From: Sparassis latifolia
Lineage: Eukaryota; Basidiomycota; Agaricomycetes; Polyporales; Sparassidaceae
Direction: 5' to 3'
NCBI GenBank assembly: GCA_018466975.1
Contig: CM031561.1
Location: 310,001 to 374,000 of the forward strand
Length of the DNA: 64,000 bases
Below the pieces are notes generated by a model. That model saw nothing but the letters and a program-made list of their open reading frames with translations. It searched no databases and was not told the DNA's origin. A program made the translations under genes and the position numbers. Positions 21,073 to 31,040 of the stretch are shown piece by piece (positions within the stretch are counted from its first letter, which is position 1; the number at the start of each line of letters is the position of its first letter).

Positions 21073-21905
21073 GCGAGAATGGTCGTAATTGGGCCGGAAA
21101 TGATGTTTATTTAGTAGGAATAGGTAAATGAGACTGCATATATGCAGCCGTTTGTGACAGTGGTGTACGAGGAGAATCACGTACATCGTCGTTGGAGTGT
21201 ATGCCGTCGTATAACTTTGCCGCAGCAGTATGAACCTAAAGGGGATAGTTAGATTATAAGCATCGGTGACAGACGTCTATAAAAATAACCAAATGCTGGT
21301 CAGTGCAAGACAACCTGAAGATCTCCTGTGTCGGCATAGGATACATGCGTTAGTATTTCAAGTCAGTGCAATTGAACTATTCGATATCACCTTATTTGAT
21401 GTGTGGGGGGCAGGAGTCTCTGGTGCACAGGTGCAATCACCTGAAAGATAATTATGCAAGGTGAGATCCGCACAGTAACCGCACATTATTTACCTTCATC
21501 ACTGGTTTCTGGGCAAAAATCTGAGTCTCCTGTAGTACCCTATAAGCATAAATCACACATGAATTGGTTTTGAATGCGCTTTGGGCGAAATTTGCACCTC
21601 GCCCGACCGAGCAGAGGTCGATACCGCTTCATTGCAGGTGCAAGAGGTGGAAGGATAGATCTAGATCATCGTAAAAATGGGTTACTTCAGATACGTAGAG
21701 CAAGACTTACCGCCGGCAGATAAGTCATAGTCAGTACTGTACGACGAGGAACGAAGTCAAGTCGCTTCAAGCGCCCGCGAACTTGTGGACGCGTTGTGAC
21801 GCGTTGTCTGTTCGTATTTGATACACACGTGATAATATCATTCTGCTTGATTGCCTGAGTCCTGACGCCCTCGAAAGTCTCGCTTTGCGCTTCCACCCAC
21901 TAGAC
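21073..21905. promoter_or_regulatory. Divergent region SFR1-like / LSM3
   Basis: This 0.83-kb stretch holds the promoters of two divergent genes. Only short chance frames and no clear repeat were seen. Confidence 0.4.
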
Positions 21906-22354
21906 ATGGACTCTTCGTCGTCTGGCATTCAAGAACCGTTCGATCTCATCAGGCTGTCACTAAGCGAACGTGTGTTCGTTAAATTGAGAGGTGACCGTGA
22001 ACTCACTGGTGTCCTACATGTGCGCGCCATACCCTCACGAGCGATATTACTCGCACTGAGCATCATACAGGCTTACGATGGGCACATGAATCTTATCTTG
22101 AGCGACGTCGAAGAAACCATAATGATTGTTGACCAAGTTGAAGGTGCAACGGATGGGCAGGCTACGGTGAATGTAGGTGCCACTTTGGTGAGTATTGATC
22201 ACATATTCACTAGCGTCGCCATACAGATCGCGAAGAGAAAGATGGAGATGCTGTTTGTACGAGGGGATGGTGTAATCCTAGTGAGTATCTGAATAACAAC
22301 CTTGGAGCGTGAAGTGCTAAGTATGTTGAAGGTATCACCACCCTCACGGACATG
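21906..22354 (+). CDS. LSM3: U6 snRNA-associated Sm-like protein LSm3
   Basis: Join: 21906..22019, 22071..22172, 22227..22280, 22331..22354; 97 residues. The Sm1 motif is in [20 protein letters not shown] with [19 protein letters not shown]; the acidic insertion [11 protein letters not shown] follows, and Sm2 is [20 protein letters not shown]. LSm3 is part of the Lsm2-8 ring on the 3' end of U6 snRNA and the Lsm1-7 mRNA decay ring. All introns are GT-AG and 50-54 nt; the last exon is just 24 nt including the stop. Confidence 0.95.
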
Positions 22355-22678
22355 ACGAGAGGTCAGCTGCTGGTTGGCCGTTTGCATTGTGCGTTGCTAT
22401 TCGCTTTGTATCACTCAGTGCCAACTGTGCGTGCCTCCACATCGACAATCTCTCGCCACGTAACGGCAGTTTCGAGTCAGCGATGTGCCACAAAGCGATG
22501 TGTCACAAGCTCAAATTAGTGAGTGATCAGAGATAGTTTATATACACCGTTTCGAACCAAAACTCTCCATCCGAAGGTTCTTCAATTCTCGGGTGGTGTG
22601 CCATGTCAGTATGCAACTCGTATCGTGGGGTATCTAAAAGGCCGTGGTTCCTTTCTTTGCGTCAGGAGTGAAGGCCAG
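22355..22678. other. Convergent spacer LSM3 / 204-residue gene
   Basis: This 324-nt stretch lies between the two stop codons. It should hold both 3' UTRs; no other feature was recognised. Confidence 0.45.
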
Positions 22679-23372
22679 TCACTCTGCGTCAATTTGTTCG
22701 ATCTGCGCAATCGAGCTCTCTAAAACATCGTCTGGCTCGGGAGCCACCCCACCTCTGGGCCATGTACCATCCTGTATCCAGCCTGCCTTCAGAATCTTAA
22801 TCTTGGAGGTCAGACAGCGAGGATAGGCGTGGATCGTTATCATCATGGGTTGAAAAGCACATGAATAGAGTACGAACCACCATGCTGAGTGGAAGACGTT
22901 TCTTTAGTCGTACACCGCTTACAAGGCTTTCCCACACTTTAGCCAGCCCAGCATCCCAAACTTGTTTGCTCTCTTCTGCGCCCCCCTCATTGAGTAAGTT
23001 CTCAAGTTTCCGTCGCGAAGGAGATGTTTCCACGACTTGAGCTGGATAGGGACCTGGCGCCCACCATAGCGCTCTGCGAGCGCAGAAATATGCAGGTCCA
23101 GGGAGCGGAAGGTCTGCTGTCTTCAGCAGAGCTTCAAAGGAAGAGACGTCACAGCTGGATGTTGTAATTGGTAGCCTAGCTTTGACGGTGTAGCTGTTTG
23201 GGAGGCTGGTTTCGGAGGGCTCGAGAGTGGGACCTATTGGTGAGGGAATATCGGTCATCTGTCGTGGAACATGCGTAGGTGGCGAAGGGGAAGTAAGAGT
23301 GAATGTTCCAGAGAGTAGTGGGTTTATAGCAGTATCCTGCACGTCTGTGTCCTTAGGCGTCCTCTCATCCAT
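22679..23372 (-). CDS. Uncharacterised fungal protein
   Basis: I do not recognise this protein. Proposed join: complement(22679..22801, 22881..23372), 204 residues, starting MDERTPKDTDVQ. The first 75 residues are Ser/Thr/Pro-rich. A better-ordered part follows: SSFEALLKTADLPLPGPAYF, then RRALWWAPGPYPA, and KVWESLVSGVRLKKRLPLSM. After the intron comes a compact block, AGWIQDGTWPRGG, then an acidic tail. The donor (ATG/GTGGTT) and acceptor (CCAAG or the nearby TTAAG) are not strong; all in-frame choices give nearly the same protein. The ATG lies only 180 nt from the GRR1 start used here, so the two genes share a promoter. The Trp-rich motifs look conserved, so I expect homologues in basidiomycetes. 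Confidence 0.65.
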
Positions 23373-23552
23373 CGTTCGATGACTAAGCCTGGACACGACC
23401 CGAAAGAGGCTACTCTGACTTCCGGAACGTCCGTCGTCCGGGCGCTCAGGTTAACGTTGTCGCCAGCCCTTCAACAACAACCGTCTACACGTGTGATTCT
23501 CGCTGCCAACGCCTCTTTGCGACGAGCAGCACCCACTCTCTCGTCGAATACA
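23373..23552. promoter_or_regulatory. Bidirectional promoter, 204-residue gene / GRR1
   Basis: This 180-nt gap separates divergent start codons (23372 on -, 23553 on +). An in-frame GRR1 ATG at 23379 exists but would leave only 6 nt between the genes, so the start at 23553 is preferred. That leaves this stretch as a shared promoter. Confidence 0.55.
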
Positions 23553-26484
23553 ATGTACAGGAGCCAATCCCCAACGCAGTCGAGTACCTCTGTGTCCGAT
23601 AACGAAGAGGACGACTATAATAAATCTGCATTCTTCCCATCCCCCGACGCTCTTGCCATCTCTCCTGCCCAGTGGTCTTCCCGACTACACCTCTTGCCAC
23701 ATGCCGCCGACACTCCTCCTCGCTGTCAGGCGTCTCGGTTACCCCCCGAAATCCTCATACACATTCTCAAACATCTCCATTCATCGGGAGACTTGTATCA
23801 TGCGCTGCTAGTCTCGCGTACTTGGTGCGAATGCTCCGTCGAGCTCCTCTGGTATAGACCCTCGTTTTCCAAGCTGGGAGCCTTGGTCAAGATGCTGCGA
23901 GTGCTGAGTGGGGTCGATCAGACCTTCCTGTATGCCCAATTCATTCGTCGACTAAACTTCCTATCTCTCGCACCCGACATCAGCGATTCACTCCTTTCAC
24001 GCCTTGCACCATGTGTGCGGCTCGAGCGCCTCACACTCATTAACTGTAACAACATATCCGATGATGGGTTAATGCGTGTGCTGCCATGTTGTCCAAACCT
24101 CGTCGCTCTTGACCTTACGGGCGTTTCCGAAGTCTCCGACAGATCCATAATCGCGCTCGCTTCATCTACAAAGAAGCTACAGGGTATAAACCTTGGTTAT
24201 TGCAAGAAGCTGACGGACAATGCTATTCTCTCCCTTGCAGCCGGATGTCCCCTCCTTCGCCGGGTGAAGCTCAGCAATGTGGAGCTGATTACTGATGAGC
24301 CCGTGTCTGCGCTTGCCAAGTCATGTCCTCTGCTGCTTGAAATTGATCTCAATGATTGCAGCAACATCACAGATATTTCCGTCCGTGATATCTGGACGTA
24401 CTCCACGCAAATGCGCGAGATGCGGCTATCACATTGCGTCGAGCTCACCGATGCGGCATTTCCAACCCCTCCAAGGCCGGAGATTATCACTGGGGCAAAC
24501 CCGTTCCCGTCGTCTATGGGGTTGTCATCCGACAAACTCCCTGCCTTGCGCCTTTCTCGTCCTTTTGAGCATCTGCGTATGCTCGACCTGACGGCCTGCT
24601 CGTTACTGACTGATGATGCGATCGAGGGCATCATCTCAGTGGCACCTAAAATACGCAATCTGGTCCTGGCGAAATGCACACTGCTCACGGACGTCGCCGT
24701 CGAGAATATTTGCAAACTAGGAAAGCATCTGCACTATCTGCATCTTGGACATGCAGGCAGCATTACCGACCGCTCGATCAAGAGCTTAGCACGCTCGTGT
24801 TCGCGCTTGCGGTATATCGATCTTGCCAGTCAGTTGCCCCCTAGTCTTCCTGAAACTATGCTCATCACCCTTCGTTGAGTACAGATTGCTTACAACTCAC
24901 AGATATGTCGGTGTTTGAGTTATCAAGCCTGCAGAAATTGCGCCGGATTGGTCTCGTGCGTGTCAATAATTTGACCGACCAGGCCATATACGCTCTCGCG
25001 GATAGACACGCGACCCTTGAGCGTATCCACTTGTCGTACTGCGATCAGATCACCGTCATGGCGGTTCACTTCCTACTTCAGAAGCTTCCAAAGCTCATTC
25101 ATCTCAGTCTGACTGGGATACCCGCTTTCCGCAGGCCTGAGCTGCAGAAATTTTGTCGACTTCCTCCCCAGGCACGTCGCTATATATGGACATATATGCT
25201 TCCGTCTTGTTGACATGCAGTTGTTTATAGGACTTTAATTCAACACAAAGGGCTGCGTTCTGCGTCTATTCTGGGAAGGGCGTTACAGAACTCCGAGAAT
25301 ATCTTATGGTCCTATTCCAATCTATAACGGATGCCGATAATGCCACTGCCACAGAATATGACGATGAATTTGACGAGGAGTATCGGGCGCGATATCCCGA
25401 CGACGTTGAAACCGCAGATGATGGTGAAGGTGCAGATGACGGCGAGGACGAGGACGAGGAGGGCTCTGCGGATTCTACTCCGCATCCTAACCCCATTCTG
25501 TCTCACGGTCCAAGTGGTGTCGTCGATAACTCCGACTCACGCACACCTTCTCGACCCTCTCCCTCAGGAGCAGTCGTTAGAGAACTAGCCATGTCAAGAG
25601 ATCGTGGAAATCAACCGGTACCACGGCAAGGCGTTCTCAGCGCTCCCACGTGGCTGAGTGGTCCGTCTTCATCGACCCGGGTCGCGAGTGTCCCTAGACG
25701 TTCTATTGGTTTTGGCCAACAACCAATCGTCGAGACATCAACGTCGCCTGCACCGAGCGATGTGGCTTCTAATCGCAGCACAGGCACAAACCAGTCGCAT
25801 GGAACCGCGTTCTTCCGCACATACGCAGAAGCACCTACTTCGGCAAGACATGGTGTGGTGACACCTGATCTGGTCTTTGCAGAGATTGGGCATGGACGTG
25901 GTACTGGACCTGGCCCCAGCACAGTCTTTGTGCAGGGCAATGGCCGACGTGGGGCCGAGACCGTCATGGCAGGAACATCTTATGGTGTTCTTTCCACGAA
26001 CTCAGCAGGATATGTCATATCGCCCACCGGCTCTTCCACATTTACAGCAGCGCTCTCGGAAGTGTCTGCAACCCCGCATGGCTTCCGTGCTCCCGTCAAC
26101 GATAACGAGGGTCAAAGCGACCACAACCATGATACAAGAACCGTCTTGGTAAACTCCTCAAACTCGTATCAGCATGGTATTACTCCTGTCGGCTGGTCAC
26201 CCAGTCATCATCAAGCCGCTTCACGGTCGATGTCCTCATCACCGACGACTCGAGAATTACATGAGTCCGTCCAATCTGCCTTCGAGAGTCAGCCCGTACT
26301 TGTGGAGAGCCGTGACACTGATTCGAGAGGACGGAGTGTCAAACGAAGTCTGAGAAATACGCTCACCGCTGCCGAGCAATATGCGAGCTCGTTCTTTTTT
26401 GGTGGGCGGGGTTCTGGCGGCAGCTCTCACGAAGGTGCGGCGGGACTTGCAAATGGTAGAGACGGTGATCCGCACGGTCATTAG
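23553..26484 (+). CDS. GRR1: F-box/LRR protein Grr1, SCF ubiquitin-ligase subunit
   Basis: Join: 23553..24828, 24885..25171, 25231..26484; 938 residues. An F-box near the N-terminus (LPPEILIHILKHLHSSGDLYHALLVSRTWCE, here split for reading) binds Skp1. About a dozen cysteine-containing LRRs follow, of the type LERLTLINCNNISDDGLMRVL and LQGINLGYCKKLTDNAILSL. After the LRRs, LTGIPAFRRPELQKFCR and the DFN-STQRAAFCVYSGKG segment match Grr1. The tail from 25310 on is acidic then Ser/Gly-rich and probably disordered. In yeast Grr1 targets G1 cyclins and nutrient-signalling proteins for ubiquitylation. The second intron is GC-AG (CAG/GCACGT at 25172), needed to join PPQ to DFN in frame. Confidence 0.93.
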
Positions 26485-26865
26485 GCTCACAATTCATCTC
26501 ACTTTGTATCCTCCGTGTGCATCACACATTGTTCTATAGTATGCGGAAGCGCCATTTCATGCATCCGCAACTTGTCATCTTCTCTGTAGCGTAGTACGCA
26601 TCTTTTACGGATTACCATGACGTTGCCACACTTCTTTTATCTGCCAGTCCGACGTTGTAGTTATGTACTCCAGAAAGTGTTGTCTTTGTGAATCATATGT
26701 ACGTAGGCCTATCTGCTGCACTAGATAGCATACAGTTGCACACTTTGCAAACGGGGCCAAGAACCGGGGGGGGATCACTTACATAAGCTGTATGGGCGCT
26801 AGAATATCTACTTGCACTATACTTGCACCTTCTTCAAGGCGTCCCTCCAGGTTTATAACTTCATC
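26485..26865. promoter_or_regulatory. NAA10 upstream region
   Basis: This 381-nt gap holds the GRR1 3' UTR and the NAA10 promoter. It contains a gggggg run near 26768. No other element was recognised. Confidence 0.4.
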
Positions 26866-27630
26866 ATGAATGTTCGACCGGCACGGGTAGGCAGTTGTTC
26901 ATTCTTAATAGTTTCAAGCAGGTTTGCGATTTCTGCTAGATAGACGACCTTATGGGCATGCAGGCGTGCAACCTGCAGAACCTGCCGGAGAACTACACGC
27001 TGAGGTACTGTGCGTATGCTATCCCATCGGAAGACGTATATGGAACTTATGTCTCTATCTCGAAGATTTGTATCATGCATTGACATGGCCACAACTTTCC
27101 TACGTGGCTGAGGATAATAAAGGCCGGATAGTGGGATATATTCTGGCAAAAATGTGAGTGGCTTTTATACGGGCACGTACGCAGGCTAAACTTTGACTTT
27201 TCCCTCTTCAGGGAAGAGGAAGTAGGTCCTGACGATGACCCTCACGGCCACGTCACATCAATATCTGTCCTAAGGTCGTATCGTCGGCTCGGTTTGGCGA
27301 AAAGACTGATGGTACAATCTCGTGAGTATCTCTCACTCTCCGTTGCGCCGCAGAACGTGCCGTTGAATTCGCATGCAGAAGAAGCAATGGCGACAGTGTA
27401 CAAAGCAGCTTACGTATCACTGCACGTCCGCAAGTCAAACCGAGCGGCGTTGAGTCTGTACCGAGATACTCTCGGGTTTACCGTGAAGGGGGTAGAGAAG
27501 AAGTATTGTGAGTATCATCTCTCGGTTACACACGCATGCCAGTATGAAGATGTAATGAATTCGTTGATCAGACGCCGACGGCGAAGATGCCTACGCAATG
27601 CAGTTATCTCTCAAGCATCTCGCGCGATGA
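26866..27630 (+). CDS. NAA10: N-terminal acetyltransferase catalytic subunit Naa10/Ard1
   Basis: Join: 26866..26886, 26940..27009, 27066..27153, 27212..27321, 27379..27507, 27572..27630; 158 residues. Naa10 with Naa15 forms NatA on the ribosome and acetylates Ser-, Ala- and Thr-starting proteins after Met removal. The protein follows Ard1 almost block for block: [60 protein letters not shown], the acetyl-CoA loop [29 protein letters not shown], and [13 protein letters not shown]. It stops soon after the GNAT domain, so it lacks the long acidic tail of animal Naa10. The gene is convergent with the alpha/beta hydrolase, 89 nt away. Confidence 0.94.
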
Positions 27631-27719
27631 CGACCCCGGATTCCACGGCGTAATATTCATATATAGAAAGTACATGTACATATTGCCCAGGGTTTAGCCA
27701 GAGCAACAGACGCGGAGGT

Positions 27720-29256
27720 CTATCCCGGTGTCTGTATGATACTGTCATTGGCCTCCGACTGACGACCCTCTTGAGGATCGAGTAGGATCGTCACTGCTGG
27801 ACAGCCTGCAGGTCGTGTCGCCCCCACAACCTCTGCATGCGTATTCGTGAGCGCGCCTCTACTGTGCTCAACAGCTCCTCTGATCAACTGTGCCACGGAG
27901 AGTCCGAGTTCGTAATAGCCATCGTTAGTCTTACTGTCGAACATGCCCGTGTGCGCCTGTATTTCGTCCCAAGCAATGGTGTTCGGAGCTTGCAAGAAAT
28001 ATTTTGCCAGTGGAGACATTGGGCGTGGCAAGATGATAAACGTTCGAGATTCGGAGTACGAGGGGGGGCTCGCTGGAAGGAAGGTATAGAACCTAGCGAA
28101 GTTTCAATGTACATGACAGCAGAAGTTTATGAGCAACCTACGTTCGGAACACCACGCCCACATGCTCTTCTATCTCCAAGAGCATCTTCAGTCGATTCTG
28201 CAAAGTAGATTCCTGCCACAACGCGCCCACAAACTGCATGTGATCTGTTGCCCATTTGAACCCAGTCCCAATATCTTTGCGCTTGTAGTACGCTGTACCA
28301 GCTGCAGCACCCGCTATCACAGCTCCACCTACAGCATAGGCTGCAGGTGCCCATTTCTGCCAAACAGATGTCGTTGCCTGGATGGGAGGAGGTTCGATGG
28401 CTGCCTTGGGCATATTCGCGGCAGCAGAAGCAGCCGGTGAAGTTCTAGCACCGAACATGTCGAGATTGGAGAAGGCTTCGCGTGCATTACGAATGTAAGT
28501 CGCTGCTTGAGTAGCGCTATTCTTGAAAACTGAAGGATGGAGACCAAGATACTGGTTTCGAGATAGCTTCAGTAGAGCATTCTTTATTTGACTCGTGAAC
28601 GTACTGGTGTATCAAAAGTTAGGCAGCTGATAATATTAGGCCATAGCGGAGCCTTGGCATCTGGACGAGTGCGGACAAACTCAATAAGAGCGTCGGCTGC
28701 GAGAAGTCCTCCCATGCTAAGGGATGGTTTCGAATGGTGTTCTCATCAAGTAGACAGCCTTGACTAACCTGTGACCACAAAGAACGACCTTTGCCTTCCC
28801 TGCACCGCCCCCTAGGCCGTTGGCAACCTCGCGTTGAACAGTCAGGTTGGTCAGCCAATCAGCAAAGTGAACGACTGCCGCATCCTTTGAATAGAATAAG
28901 TCTGCATCGGACGACAAGAGCAGACTGAAGCCTTACAAGTTCACCCTTCGTCTATCATATCTCAATGAAGTTCCACGGTATGCAACTGTGTGGAAACTCA
29001 CTTCGTACGCAGGGAATATGACACTCTCAACGACAATATCTCTTATAGCCTCTGAGAGTATGTGCTGCAGCCTCTGCGGGAACTCGACAAAAGAGGTATC
29101 TGCCCCTTTAAATCTGCACATGAACATGAGTGTGCAACACAGGGCTTCATCGACAGAGACAACCAACCCGTGTATGAATACAACAAGCAGCAACTCAGAA
29201 GGCAAAGGCTCGGTGGTTGGTGCAGCCGTAGTTGTGTTAGAGGTGGACTTGTCCAT
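27720..29256 (-). CDS. Alpha/beta hydrolase with GHSMGG serine motif (DUF676-like)
   Basis: Proposed join: complement(27720..28068, 28142..28551, 28605..28716, 28769..28884, 28937..28951, 29002..29113, 29168..29256); 400 residues. The fold motifs are LLLVVFIHGFKG (oxyanion strand), FPAYETKGEL, and the nucleophile elbow VVLCGHSMGGLLAADAL, created exactly across the intron 28717-28768. FDTPYLGLHPSVF follows, and a C-terminal block EIQAHTGMFDSKTNDGYY supplies the likely catalytic His. A hydrophobic Ala/Gly segment (AAYAVGGAVIAGAAAGTAYY) sits in the middle and could be a membrane helix. The family includes lipases and esterases acting on membrane lipids, but the substrate is unknown. One exon is only 15 nt (28937-28951) and encodes TKGEL. 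The last acceptor (28069) is the least certain join. Confidence 0.82.
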
Positions 29257-29360
29257 TGGAAATAAAATTTACATGGGACAGGAGGCATGCAGATATATCG
29301 ACGCAGAGTTACACCGCGACTCAGTACTCAGTACTCATCTGCGGAATCGGGCTGATTCGT

Positions 29361-29512
29361 AGTCTCGCAAGCCAGACGATCGTACTGTGCCGCTCCTCGG
29401 CTCCGCCTCGGAGGCTGCCGGACACCAATATGTCGGACATCGAAAAACCCACCGCAGCCAGCACAGTAGAACGTCTGGTGACTTTCGGTACAGCGGGTGT
29501 AGATAACCCTCA
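29361..29512 (+). repeat. Inverted duplication, left arm (promoter plus first exon)
   Basis: This stretch matches the reverse complement of about 29820-29955. The last 80 nt, from the ATG (29430) through gtagataaccc, are nearly identical. Similarity continues upstream through ggaggctgccg and an agtctcg.....ccagacg block, with about 20 extra nt in this arm. See the entries at 29430 and 29612. Confidence 0.85.
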
Positions 29513-29627
29513 GGCTTCCCCTTGCTTCCCGCTATTCCGTAGCTACCTCCCCTCCCCCCACTATCCCACGTCTGATGAGTCTGGCCTGTATGTTTGTCCG
29601 GAGTGGTTAGGTCACATTACAAAGTGA
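29430..29627 (+). pseudogene. Inverted partial copy of the small gene at 29612-29900
   Basis: The frame starts MSDIEKPTAASTVERLVTFG, which matches the facing gene's first exon (MSEIEKPTAASLLERLVTFG) at 20 of 23 positions over the exon, including the splice donor after GTAG. Beyond that the two diverge completely. This copy runs on to a stop at 29627 with an unrelated Pro/Ser-rich tail and lacks the hydrophobic second exon. It is best read as a promoter-plus-exon-1 duplicate in inverted orientation. It could still be expressed as a 65-residue protein or as antisense RNA to the facing gene. Confidence 0.6.
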
Positions 29628-29900
29628 AATCGATGTTTAAATCGCTTTCGCAGGAGAACGGCAAAGCCGAACGCAGCGCAGACAGTACAAAATGACGTGC
29701 CCTTGAGACCGCACGAAGATGGGAGCAAAATATATTTCTGGTATTCATTTATGATTATGTATCTACTCGAGCCTCCTGAGACATCAAAAGGGCAATTCGG
29801 AGGGCGGGACATGAAGATTGGGGTTATCTACACCCGCTGTACCGAAAGTCACCAGACGTTCTAGCAAGGAGGCTGCAGTGGGTTTTTCGATCTCCGACAT
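29612..29900 (-). CDS. Tiny protein with one hydrophobic segment
   Basis: Proposed join: complement(29612..29737, 29832..29900); 64 residues. Exon 1 encodes MSEIEKPTAASLLERLVTFG plus Thr-Ala-Gly. Exon 2 continues KYILLPSSCGLKGTSFCTVC and AAFGFAVLLRKRFKHRFHF, a hydrophobic stretch followed by a strongly basic end, as in small inner-membrane or ER proteins. Without splicing, exon 1 would hit a stop after 38 codons. The gene starts only 96 nt from the divergent CCDC97-type gene, so a shared promoter is likely. I do not recognise the family. The intron has GT-AG ends (GGT/GTAGAT, ACCAG), but at 94 nt it is long for this window, so the join is tentative. Confidence 0.5.
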
Positions 29901-29955
29901 ATTGGTTTTCGGCAGCCTCCGTGCGGTGAACGTCTGGAATCGAGACTAGCTGATT
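29820..29955 (-). repeat. Inverted duplication, right arm
   Basis: This is the partner of 29361-29512. It contains the first exon of the 64-residue gene, its 5' UTR and the adjoining promoter, which is shared with the divergent gene starting at 29997. Confidence 0.85.
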
Positions 29956-29996
29956 CGGTCATTACTGAAGTCAAAGCGCGATCGCCTGATGACGTT

Positions 29997-30886
29997 ATGC
30001 AGGCATCACGTGTGCGTATCCTTTCCGGAGAAAGCAAAGAGTCTTTGCTTTCTCCAGACAGCCAGTATTTTGCTACAACAGAAGATCCTCACATGTCTGG
30101 AAACACTCCTCATGCCTTTAAAGGATCGTTAGTCTTGTCTTATCTCGGTCTACCCGAGCAGTACGAACCATCTCCCAACGCCGATCCCATTCAGTTCCTC
30201 CTCAAGCATCTTCTCGAGTTACCCCCTCACCTGTCGATGTTATTCTCTTCCGTTACCACTCCGAAACAGAGAACGGTAGTCTCAGCTATTCGTAACAGAC
30301 GGCTAAGATACACGGAGACTGACCCTGTGGAACTCCGCTTCGCCTCCTCCAAAGTGACTTGGCCCACTCTCTGGGGCAACGAACGTCCGGAACAGCACGA
30401 GGCCGCAGATGAACGCGATTGGGTTGAGAGGGAATTCCTAGGCAGCCTTAAGCCGCATGTTGGAAAGCTCGGGATGTTGCTTGGTGGTTACGAGGAGGAG
30501 CGCGCGCTTGAACGAATCAGGACGTTGAGAATGGAACAGGCGGAGTTGCTTGATTCCCTGCCAGAAGAGGACGAGAGTGAAGACGAGGACAATGAAGAGC
30601 AGCCTGCTAACCTCACACCTGAGGCTTCTGCTGAAGATGCAGAGTCTCTCTTCTTGCGTTCAGTCAAAGAACGTTTCATCTATGGGTTGCTCGAGGTACG
30701 CATGACTTTGTGCCATTGTTCCATATGGCACAGGAATGATGTTATCTACCGTGTCAGTCAATTGACTACGATAAGGTTGACTGGGACGAGCGGTGGGATA
30801 CCGCTCGTGACAGGGATGCGGAAGAACGGTGGTTTGATGATGAAGAGGAAGGCATCGAGGTGACACCTAGTTTCCCCGAGGAATAA
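29997..30886 (+). CDS. CCDC97-type domain protein
   Basis: Join: 29997..30695, 30758..30886; 275 residues. The C-terminal segment across the splice reads SLFLRSVKERFIYGLLE then SIDYDKVDWDERWD and DAEERWFDDEEE, the signature of the CCD97-like domain. The mid-region is acidic (EEDESEDEDNEEQ). Human CCDC97 associates with the SF3B part of the U2 snRNP; a splicing link here is by family only. The N-terminal half has helical segments (FLLKHLLELPPHLSMLF, RNRRLRY) typical of the family. The intron is GT-AG, 62 nt. The ATG at 29997 is 96 nt from the start of the divergent small gene. Confidence 0.8.
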
Positions 30887-30976
30887 TAGGTCGTGTATCT
30901 CTACTTCCCGCATAGGCTTTCTTGTCTGAATCGTGGAGGAAGAGATTATCAGATCGAGATATAGTCAGTAGCACCA

Positions 30977-30984
30977 TATATAAG
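30977..30984 (+). promoter_or_regulatory. TATA box of the aldo/keto reductase
   Basis: TATATAAG lies 57 nt before the ATG at 31041, inside a 154-nt gap after the CCDC97-type gene. Its position and sequence fit an inducible metabolic gene. Confidence 0.65.
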
Positions 30985-31040
30985 CAGTGTCGAAACTGAC
31001 CGCGGGTATCTCAGCTTGACTCCTCACCTTTATTTTTACC

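Noticed and set aside
23379..23552. Upstream in-frame ATG for GRR1
   Set aside because: It would place the GRR1 start 6 nt from the divergent gene's ATG, leaving no promoter; the next ATG at 23553 is preferred.
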